Part shown: in pieces, positions 1 to 5,546 of the stretch
How positions within the stretch are numbered: the first letter of the stretch is position 1
Layout: each line of letters starts with the position of its first letter
Origin: TMED161 sp964532515
GTDB taxonomy: Bacteria > Fidelibacterota > Marinisomatia > SCGC-AAA003-L08 > D37C17
Length of the DNA: 6,531 bases
Reading direction: 5' to 3'
Assembly: GCA_964532515.1 (NCBI GenBank)
Contig: CAZHKH010000087.1
Coordinates: 1 to 6,531, forward strand
Position numbers and translations under genes: made by a program
Notes under the pieces: model-generated
What the model saw: only the letters and a program-made list of their open reading frames with translations
The model's database searches: none
What the model was told of the DNA's origin: nothing

Positions 1-1
1 A

Positions 2-1021
2 GATGAAAAAGGAGAAGTCCAATCTCTACAGAATAGCGAAATTATTCAAGAAGAAGATAGATTCTTAATTAAGGCAGACCCCGTTGATTTAAAAGTAATG
101 ATGGATGAATATAGTATAAGATTTACTAAAAAAATGCGAGAGCGTATTGATAAACTGAAAGATGATAATACTATATTTAAGGAAGTTTTAATTACCCCAG
201 GGTCTCAATTAGAGAATAGAGATCGTAATTATTTAAGAAGACGTACATCAAATTCTTTAGTACTTATGGCTATTGCTCGTCAAGCTAAACCAATACGTAA
301 GCGTTTAGGAGAAGTTAAATTTCGCATAGGTGATGTATTATTACTACAAGGGAATGCTGATAATCTTGAAAATAATATAAACTTGCTTCGCCTACTGCCA
401 CTAGAACAAAGAGATATGCAAATAGGTATTTTTTCTAAAGTTAGTTCATCTTTATTTATATTTTTGGGAGCTATTTTACTAAGTATATTTGGAATATTGC
501 CTACAACATTAGCTTTCATCATAGCGATTTTATTATATGTTTTTATGGGGATTTTACCAGTGAGACAACTATATCAGGAAATAGATTGGCCAATTATTAT
601 TTTATTAGGAGCTATGATTCCTGTTAGTAATGCCTTGCAAACAACGGGAAGCTCTCAATTGTTAGCGACATTTTTAGTAAGTGCAACCCAAGGGTTGCCT
701 GCTTGGTCTATTTTATCTATAATTATGATTATAACTATGTGTCTTTCTGATATAGTTAATAATGCAGCTACAGCTCTTATCATGGCTCCCATATCAGCGG
801 GTATTGCAATATCTTTAGGAGTAAATATTGATCCATTTTTAATGGCTGTTGCAGTAGGTGCATCATGTGCTTTTCTAACTCCTATCGGTCATCAGTGCAA
901 TGCTATTATATTAGGTCCAGGAGGATATAAATTTTCAGATTATTGGAGAATGGGGCTACCTCTAGAAATTCTTATTGTTATACTGGGGACCCCTTTAATA
1001 GTATATTTTTGGCCACTGTAA
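2..1021 (+). CDS. SLC13/DASS-family anion permease with RCK_C domains (5' end missing)
   Basis: This is the C-terminal 339 residues of an inner-membrane carrier of the SLC13 (divalent anion:Na+ symporter) family. The frame is open from base 2, so the Met at base 98 is internal and not the start. Residues 1-40 look like the end of one RCK_C (TrkA-C) domain, and about 60-132 form a second (ITPGSQL near the start, RIGDVLLLQG near the end). A hydrophobic permease block follows from about residue 145 to the end. It carries PVSNALQTTG (207-216), NNAATALIMAP (253-263, the position of the family's second SNT-like anion/Na+ site), TPIGHQCN (293-300) and GGYKFSDYWRMGLPL (307-321), which are typical of the long SLC13 permeases with inserted TrkA-C domains. 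Those relatives are often annotated as sulfate or citrate transporters. The substrate cannot be told from sequence, though the SulP carrier nearby is compatible with sulfate or another small anion. The family call is secure. Confidence 0.9.
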   Translation, partial: DEKGEVQSLQNSEIIQEEDRFLIKADPVDLKVMMDEYSIRFTKKMRERIDKLKDDNTIFKEVLITPGSQLENRDRNYLRRRTSNSLVLMAIARQAKPIRKRLGEVKFRIGDVLLLQGNADNLENNINLLRLLPLEQRDMQIGIFSKVSSSLFIFLGAILLSIFGILPTTLAFIIAILLYVFMGILPVRQLYQEIDWPIIILLGAMIPVSNALQTTGSSQLLATFLVSATQGLPAWSILSIIMIITMCLSDIVNNAATALIMAPISAGIAISLGVNIDPFLMAVAVGASCAFLTPIGHQCNAIILGPGGYKFSDYWRMGLPLEILIVILGTPLIVYFWPL

Positions 1022-1068
1022 TAATATAATATTCTCTAAATTATAATATTAAAAAGAAGGAGATAATA

Positions 1069-1290
1069 ATGAATAAATCAAAATTATTTGGACTTATTAC
1101 TTTAGGATTAGGTATAGTAGCTCTTTCCTTCTTCCTAATAAAATTCTTATGGGCATGGACTATTCCTGATTTATTTCCTGGAGCTGTAGAACAGGGTCTG
1201 ATTGCATCTGAAATTTCATGGCTGACTTCTCTTAAATTAGCTCTATTTTTTGGACTATTAACTAGTGCTGTAAAAGCAAATAACAAATAA
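1069..1290 (+). CDS. small two-helix membrane protein, function unknown
   Basis: A 73-residue protein with two hydrophobic segments, about residues 7-31 (FGLITLGLGIVALSFFLIKFLW) and about 50-68 (WLTSLKLALFFGLLTSAVKA), joined by a polar loop with PDLFPGAVEQG. It ends in a short basic/polar tail. A strong Shine-Dalgarno sequence, AAGGAGA at 1057-1063, sits 5 bases before the ATG and supports both the gene and its start. It lies 47 bases after the SLC13-type permease and is followed at once by a terminator, so it is probably the last gene of that transcription unit and may be a small partner of the permease, which is inference. I do not recognise a named family. Confidence 0.8.
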   Translation: MNKSKLFGLITLGLGIVALSFFLIKFLWAWTIPDLFPGAVEQGLIASEISWLTSLKLALFFGLLTSAVKANNK

Positions 1291-1304
1291 TTCATTAGGT
1301 TTAG

Positions 1305-1335
1305 AAAGCCTCTTTTTTAGAGACTTTTTTGTTTT
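1305..1335 (+). terminator. rho-independent terminator after the small membrane protein gene
   Basis: The arm AAAGCCTCT (1305-1313) pairs with AGAGACTTT (1319-1327), with a single C/A mismatch and a TTTTT loop. A T-rich tail runs to 1335. It lies 15 bases after the stop at 1290 and separates the SLC13-type unit from the SulP unit. The stem arm is the same as that of the terminator at 4477-4502. Confidence 0.8.
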
Positions 1336-1347
1336 GTAAATTATACT

Positions 1348-3048
1348 ATGAGTAATTCTTTGATTGGATTTATAAAAACTAGTCTTAAAGAAATAAATCC
1401 ATGGAAAAATATCAAAACACTTCACACCAATATCAGCGCTGATATTTTATCTGGCATTACTGTTGCTGTTATTGCATTGCCACTGGCTCTTGCCTTTGGA
1501 GAGATATCTCAGCTAGGTCCAGTTGCAGGAATTTGGGGGGCAATAGTTGGAGGAATAGTCGGAGGATTGTTTGGTGGTTGCATGGTAGGGATAAGTGGGC
1601 CTACTGCACCTAAAGCTGCTCAGATTGCTGCTTTTATGGGGCTTTTTGTAATTGGCACTACAAATCAACCTGATTTGGTTGCAGCGTTTTCTATTATCTT
1701 TTTAAGTGGATTAATTTTAGTAGCTATTTCTATGCTAAAGATTTCCCGTTTTATTCATTATACCCCCTACCCTGTCATCGCAGGCTTTATGTGTGGCATC
1801 GGCGTGATTGTGATACTAACTCAAATCAATGCCTTTGTAGGTTTAGAAACTGAAAAAAACATACATGCAGTATTTGAAAATTTTTCATATATCATTCAAA
1901 ATATTAATGTGGAAGCCTTGTATGTTGCGGTACCTTCTTTATTAATATTGTTTTTGTGGATTCCACTTGAAAAGAAATTTGAATTTTTGAGAAGCATTCC
2001 TTCTCCTTTAGTCGCTTTAATTGTAGGAACTGCTATCGCGTACTCTATGAATCTGAATATTCCTTATATTGGCGATAAAATGGGAGGGACAGGAGAAGCT
2101 AAAATCTTTTCTTTTTACCTCCCCGATTTAACCCGATTAAGTGAATTTCTGTTCCCTGCGATGGCTCTAGCTGGCTTAGCAATTTTAGATAGCTTACTGA
2201 GCTGTAAAGTGGCAGATAATATGACTGGGACACACCACAGCAGCGATAGAGAAACCTTCGGACAAGGAATGGCCAATATTGCCGCAGGACTGCTTGGCGG
2301 TGTGACAACCGCAACAGCTACTATGCGTACGGTTGCCAATATCAAATTTGGAGGGAAAACACCTCTAGCCTCTATTGTCCATGGACTAACACTATTGGGG
2401 ATATTATCAGGATTAGGATTTTTGGTTGCTGCCATTCCAGCTGCTTGCTTGGCAGCTATTTTGTTTAAAATAGGTATTGATATTCTTGATTATCGGATTC
2501 TTCCTATTTTAAGAAAACTTCCCACTGCAGATTTATTGATTTTTATAATTGTACTATTTGTTACGGTTTATGAGGATCTGATGGTAGCAGTCACGGTGGG
2601 TGTTGTATTTGCTTTTTTACGATTTTATAAAGAACTACGCTCAACTTATCACCATAAAACTATCCCTTTTTCAAAATCAGATTTTGCTCCGAACGGAAAA
2701 TCTACCGAGCTACCAGTTACCGTACTTCAGCCGCAGGGGGCTTTGTTTTTTGCATCAACAGAGTCTTTAATAAGGATCTATGCTGAGTCTCCTAAGCATG
2801 AAATGTTAATTGTAGATATGAGCTGTGTTACGATGATAGATTTATCTGGGGCCTATGCCCTAGAGGACCTTATCAAACGCGCAAAATCTGATAATATTAA
2901 AATTTTTGTGGCAAATGCAAAATCTGATATTAAAGAAATTCTAGAAAAAGTAAACTTTATCAAGCAAATTGGAGAAAATTGCTATAAAGATTCTAAAGCT
3001 TCGCTTATTCCTATTATTTCAGAATATTACAACCTAAAAGAATCATGA
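1348..3048 (+). CDS. SulP-family anion transporter with C-terminal STAS domain (BicA-like core)
   Basis: A 566-residue inner-membrane carrier of the SulP/SLC26 family, of normal length for the family. The membrane domain spans about residues 30-425, with ALPLALAFGEISQLGP (43-58), the glycine-rich GGIVGGLFGGCMVGISGPTA (68-87) and LDSLLSCKVADNMTGT (280-295) followed by HHSSDRETFGQGMANIAAGLLGG. A cytoplasmic STAS domain follows at about 455-562, with VDMSCVTMIDLSG (489-501) holding the conserved Asp/Ser loop (D498, S500). D281 and S285 sit where the Na+-dependent bicarbonate carrier BicA has, as I recall, Na+-site Asp258 and Thr262, and ATMRTVANI (324-332) resembles BicA. Bicarbonate is therefore as likely a substrate as sulfate. 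No Shine-Dalgarno sequence is visible before the ATG, but an in-frame stop at 1318-1320 and the lack of any other usual start nearby leave ATG 1348 as the best choice. The stop overlaps the next gene by 4 bases (ATGA). Confidence 0.93.
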   Translation: MSNSLIGFIKTSLKEINPWKNIKTLHTNISADILSGITVAVIALPLALAFGEISQLGPVAGIWGAIVGGIVGGLFGGCMVGISGPTAPKAAQIAAFMGLFVIGTTNQPDLVAAFSIIFLSGLILVAISMLKISRFIHYTPYPVIAGFMCGIGVIVILTQINAFVGLETEKNIHAVFENFSYIIQNINVEALYVAVPSLLILFLWIPLEKKFEFLRSIPSPLVALIVGTAIAYSMNLNIPYIGDKMGGTGEAKIFSFYLPDLTRLSEFLFPAMALAGLAILDSLLSCKVADNMTGTHHSSDRETFGQGMANIAAGLLGGVTTATATMRTVANIKFGGKTPLASIVHGLTLLGILSGLGFLVAAIPAACLAAILFKIGIDILDYRILPILRKLPTADLLIFIIVLFVTVYEDLMVAVTVGVVFAFLRFYKELRSTYHHKTIPFSKSDFAPNGKSTELPVTVLQPQGALFFASTESLIRIYAESPKHEMLIVDMSCVTMIDLSGAYALEDLIKRAKSDNIKIFVANAKSDIKEILEKVNFIKQIGENCYKDSKASLIPIISEYYNLKES

Positions 3049-4430
3049 AAAATTTGAAAATATATTATTTTATTCCTTCTATATTATTCTTTTCTTTGAT
3101 ATTCTCACAATTCTATAGCTTCTCTGATAATACAAGATTAACCGAATCTTCAAATAATCAGAAATTTCAAGAAGTTGCAATTAGCAATAACTATATTCAC
3201 CTTGTATGGGTTTCCATAAGTCAAAATTATAATGATAAAAATATTATGTACTCAAAATCTGATGATTTTGGTGAATCTTTTTCCTCTCCAACTCAAATAA
3301 ATTTTACTAATAATAATATAGTAGCATATAGCCAAAGTGGGCCAAAGGTAGCTGCGCATGAAAACAAGGTGTGCATAACATATACTGACAATAGAAATGG
3401 GGTAACTTCAATTTATTTAAATGTATCTTATGACTATGGAGAAACATGGGAAGAAGAAATCGTAATTGCAGATACTCCATATGTAAATATGTACCAGGAT
3501 ATTGAAACCGATGCATTTGGAAACTTTCATATAGTCTATTTTAACTATGGTGCTGATTACCATTTAGAAGATGTGAGATATCGATTTTCTCCTTCTGGTA
3601 GTATCTATTTCAATGATAGCTATCCAGTTGGGATAGTAGATGAAACTCAGGAGCCATGCGATTGCTGTCAACCTGATTTAGAAATAGATAGCAATGGTGA
3701 TGTCTATCTAGCATATCGAAATAATATTTTAAATAATAGAGATACCTTCTTGGCGATTAAGAGAAATGGTCAGAGCGCTTTTTCTGAGTATTATCAGGCG
3801 TCAAATTTCAATGATTACGTTACCTTTTGTCCCTCCTCCGGCCCTACAATTGATATCAAAGATAATAATATAGCTGTAGCGTACACGGTTTATCATACTC
3901 AAAATGGATATGCAGATATATCAAGCTTGGATGAAATAGTTTTCTCCAATCCAATTAATTTAAATACTGAATCAAGTGGATTCCCTAACTATCCTTATGT
4001 TGCAATTGATGGTAATGCTCACATTGTTTGGGCTGATCAAGCTAGTGGAAATTGGGATGTATACTATGGAATGAGAGATATTGAAACTGGCACAATGCAA
4101 AATATTCAAAAAATAAATAATGATGATACTAATTATATTCAAAAGGACCAGACTATATATATGCATGGTGATACTTTGTATGTGTTCTGGTCTGATCAAA
4201 GAAATGGTAATTATGAGATATATCTATCAAAAGGAGAAGGTATAACCATTACCCCTGGAGATGTTAATCAAGATTTATCTATTGATATACTTGATATTAT
4301 TTTAGTTGTTAGTTATATATTAGGCCAAGAGAGCCCTGACAATGCTCAATTTTTCGCCTCAGACCTAAACGCTGATAGCATTATCAATATTCAAGATATC
4401 ATATTGTTGCTGGATATTATTTTAAATTAA
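3045..4430 (+). CDS. secreted sialidase-like (Asp-box) propeller protein with C-terminal dockerin
   Basis: A 461-residue exported protein. An N-terminal signal peptide is visible (MKNLK, then a hydrophobic stretch to about residue 20). The body, about 30-395, looks like a sialidase/BNR beta-propeller. Two Asp boxes are clear, SDDFGESF (72-79) and SYDYGETW (128-135). Blade-like repeats of the form 'I-H-L/I-V-W' and 'Y-V-F-W-S-D-x-R-N-G-N-Y-E-I-Y' recur at about 50, 160, 325 and 378. A CDCCQPD cluster (205-211) lies between blades. The C-terminus (405-461) is a type I dockerin with two EF-hand-like repeats: one with D406, N408, D410, S412 and D417, the other with D440, N442, D444 and D451. No clear sialidase catalytic set was identified, so an enzyme activity is not claimed. 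The dockerin may dock to a cohesin or act as a Ca2+-binding end module. The ATG overlaps the SulP stop by 4 bases, so translation is probably coupled. A terminator follows at 4477. Confidence 0.85.
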   Translation: MKNLKIYYFIPSILFFSLIFSQFYSFSDNTRLTESSNNQKFQEVAISNNYIHLVWVSISQNYNDKNIMYSKSDDFGESFSSPTQINFTNNNIVAYSQSGPKVAAHENKVCITYTDNRNGVTSIYLNVSYDYGETWEEEIVIADTPYVNMYQDIETDAFGNFHIVYFNYGADYHLEDVRYRFSPSGSIYFNDSYPVGIVDETQEPCDCCQPDLEIDSNGDVYLAYRNNILNNRDTFLAIKRNGQSAFSEYYQASNFNDYVTFCPSSGPTIDIKDNNIAVAYTVYHTQNGYADISSLDEIVFSNPINLNTESSGFPNYPYVAIDGNAHIVWADQASGNWDVYYGMRDIETGTMQNIQKINNDDTNYIQKDQTIYMHGDTLYVFWSDQRNGNYEIYLSKGEGITITPGDVNQDLSIDILDIILVVSYILGQESPDNAQFFASDLNADSIINIQDIILLLDIILN

Positions 4431-4476
4431 CAAAATCTAACTAATTTCAAATTCTATCAAAACAACAGAGAATTAT

Positions 4477-4502
4477 AAAGCCTCTTTCATAGAGGCTTTT
4501 TT
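4477..4502 (+). terminator. rho-independent terminator after the dockerin protein gene
   Basis: A perfect 9-bp stem, AAAGCCTCT (4477-4485) with AGAGGCTTT (4491-4499), closes a TTCAT loop and runs into a T tract to 4502. It lies 46 bases after the stop at 4430 and ends the SulP/propeller unit. It also marks the genes from 4539 onward as a separate transcription unit. Confidence 0.92.
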
Positions 4503-4538
4503 ATTTTTAAATTTTAAATAATTTCAAAAGGAGTAAAC

Positions 4539-4736
4539 ATGTCTGAATACAAATGTAATAATTGTGGAATGGGTGTCGCTGGTATGAAGTGTGCTAAATG
4601 TGAAAAAGATTTAGTCCATAATCATATTACTAAAGATGATGGTACAACAGTGGGTGTTTCTGAATGCCCAGATGGTTGTGGAAAAATAAAATCTCCTATG
4701 TGCTGTGGAGATGATATGTCTTGCGACCTTGATTAA
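4539..4736 (+). CDS. small cysteine-rich, probably metal-binding protein
   Basis: A 65-residue cytoplasmic protein with nine Cys (6, 9, 18, 21, 43, 47, 55, 56, 62) and two His (27, 29). CxxC pairs at 6/9 and 18/21 form a zinc-ribbon- or rubredoxin-like half. The C-terminal half has CPDGCGKIKSPMCCGDDMSC (43-62). The GKIKSPMCCG-x-DMSC ending resembles small conserved hypothetical proteins of marine bacteria that I recall without a function. Zinc or iron binding is inferred from the Cys spacing. A strong Shine-Dalgarno sequence (AAAGGAG, 4527-4533) lies 5 bases before the ATG. Its TAA is only 2 bases before the ATG of the selenoprotein GST, so the two are probably co-transcribed and translationally coupled. 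That hints at a shared redox or metal-related role. Confidence 0.88.
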   Translation: MSEYKCNNCGMGVAGMKCAKCEKDLVHNHITKDDGTTVGVSECPDGCGKIKSPMCCGDDMSCDLD

Positions 4737-4738
4737 TA

Positions 4739-5374
4739 ATGAAGTATCCTATTTTATATTCATATCGAAGATGACCGTATGCAATTCGTGCCAGGATGGC
4801 GCTTGCATACACAGATGTGAAACTAGAAATTAGAGAAATTTCTCTTCGAAATAGGCCAGAAGAACTATATCAAGCCTCTAAAAAGGGAACCGTGCCAGTA
4901 TTAATTACTCTAGACGGCTTGGTTATTGATGAAAGTCTTGAAATAATGTTGTGGACATTAAAAAATAATTTAAATCAAACATGGTTAATGGAAAATTCTG
5001 AACAAGAACTAGAGCTGATCAATAGAAATGATGTTTCATTTAAAAAGTGGTTAGATAAATACAAATATCATGATAGACATCCAGAATATTCTAAAGAATA
5101 TTATAGAGAAAAGTGTGGTGATATCCTATCTGACTATGAGAATCAACTAGGTAATAAAAAATACATCTTAAGAGATAATATTAGTATTGCAGATGTTGCG
5201 ATATTTCCATTTGTCCGGCAATTTGCTAATGTTGATTACTCATGGTTTGAAAATCATTATTCCAAATTAACAAATTGGCTTGAAAAAATATGTTCATCTG
5301 ATTTATTTATTCAAATAATGGAAAAACATGAAATGTGGGATAATAAAAATAATAACTTGGTTATTAATAATTAA
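4739..5374 (+). CDS. glutathione S-transferase-like selenoprotein (UGA = Sec at residue 12)
   Basis: Read through one in-frame UGA (4772-4774), this gives a 211-residue GST-fold protein of normal length. The N-terminus reads MKYPILYSYRR-U-PYAIRARMAL, which matches the family pattern 'LYSFRRCPYAxRARMAL' with Sec in place of the catalytic Cys. The thioredoxin-like domain continues to about residue 80, with REISLRNRPEEL, the cis-Pro loop TVPVL (Pro53) and the glutathione-binding DES (64-66). An all-helical C-terminal domain follows, with SIADVAIFPFVRQF (149-162) as the conserved N-capping segment. The fold predicts glutathione-dependent redox or transferase chemistry in the cytoplasm, but the substrate is unknown. 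An in-frame stop at 4730-4732 fixes the start at ATG 4739, 2 bases after the cysteine-rich gene, with no own Shine-Dalgarno sequence, so coupling is likely. The next in-frame ATG (4796, Met20) would give a protein without its active site. A SECIS-like stem-loop follows the UGA. Alternatives are a sequencing error or a broken gene. Confidence 0.88.
4772..4774 (+). other. in-frame UGA, predicted selenocysteine codon
   Basis: The TGA stands exactly where the related GSTs have their catalytic Cys, in the RR-C-PYA motif. The protein before it (11 residues) and after it (199 residues) both match the GST family in the same frame, so it does not end the gene. The cell is unlikely to read TGA as Trp generally, since neighbouring genes use TGG for Trp and have no other internal TGA. 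Confidence 0.87.
4777..4810 (+). promoter_or_regulatory. bacterial SECIS-like stem-loop
   Basis: The lower stem GTATGCAA (4777-4784) pairs perfectly with TTGCATAC (4803-4810). The upper stem GUGCC (4788-4792) pairs with GGCGC (4798-4802), including one U-G pair. Between the stems there is a 3-base bulge UUC (4785-4787) on the 5' side only. The apical loop is AGGAU (4793-4797), with G at its second position. Eighteen bases separate the UGA from the loop. Bacterial SECIS elements lie just 3' of the UGA inside the coding region, with a short G-containing apical loop and often a bulged U on the 5' side; E. coli fdhF has an AGGUCU loop. All of these traits are seen here. The element would recruit SelB with Sec-tRNA. 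Confidence 0.87.
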
Positions 5375-5390
5375 TCTACATATTTAAATA

Positions 5391-5394
5391 GAGG
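5391..5394 (+). promoter_or_regulatory. ribosome binding site of the 44-residue membrane protein
   Basis: GAGG, followed by AAAA, lies 9 bases before the ATG at 5404. It is a main reason to accept the short gene that follows. Confidence 0.65.
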
Positions 5395-5403
5395 AAAAAT
5401 TAA

Positions 5404-5538
5404 ATGAAGAATGATCTATTAAAAGGTTTTATATTGGGAGTGGTTACCACAGCATGTTTCTTTTTTATGGTTGGTGACATACATATAGAGACTGATTTTC
5501 AGTTTGGAGAAAAAGAAGTAGAAAAAACTAATCTATAA
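5404..5538 (+). CDS. 44-residue single-pass membrane protein, function unknown
   Basis: A very short gene whose product begins MKNDLLKGFILGVVTTACFF. It has a short N-terminus with Lys residues, one hydrophobic helix at about residues 8-23 (containing Cys18), then a polar, charged tail (GDIHIETDFQFGEKEVEKTNL). It could be a one-helix inner-membrane protein or a short periplasm-facing anchor. It is supported by the GAGG site upstream, by its fit between two genes (29 bases after the GST stop and 8 bases before the next ATG) and by a typical membrane-protein composition. No family is recognised. A chance open frame cannot be fully excluded at this length. Confidence 0.6.
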   Translation: MKNDLLKGFILGVVTTACFFFMVGDIHIETDFQFGEKEVEKTNL

Positions 5539-5546
5539 ATCAAACT

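Noticed and set aside
98..1021. Permease gene starting at ATG 98
   Set aside because: The frame is open upstream to base 2 with RCK_C-like sequence, so the Met is internal to a gene entering from the left.
1025..1047. TATAAT boxes at 1025-1030 and 1042-1047 as promoters of the small membrane protein gene
   Set aside because: No matching -35 sequence at the right distance, and such boxes are common by chance in AT-rich gaps.
1342..1347. TATACT as a -10 box for the SulP gene
   Set aside because: Transcription would begin inside or after the ATG at 1348, and no good -35 box is seen.
2099..2435. Minus-strand open frames within the SulP gene, and others at 280-522, 1041-1295, 3307-3516 and 3972-4199
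   Set aside because: They are opposite-strand shadows of well-supported genes, with no recognisable domains or ribosome sites.
4739..4774. UGA as Trp or Gly in an alternative genetic code
   Set aside because: Other genes in the window use TGG for Trp and have no internal TGA, and the UGA replaces a conserved Cys next to a SECIS-like hairpin.
4796..5374. GST gene starting at ATG 4796
   Set aside because: It drops the conserved N-terminal strand and catalytic position that are encoded in the same frame from 4739, and the ATG itself lies in the SECIS-like hairpin.
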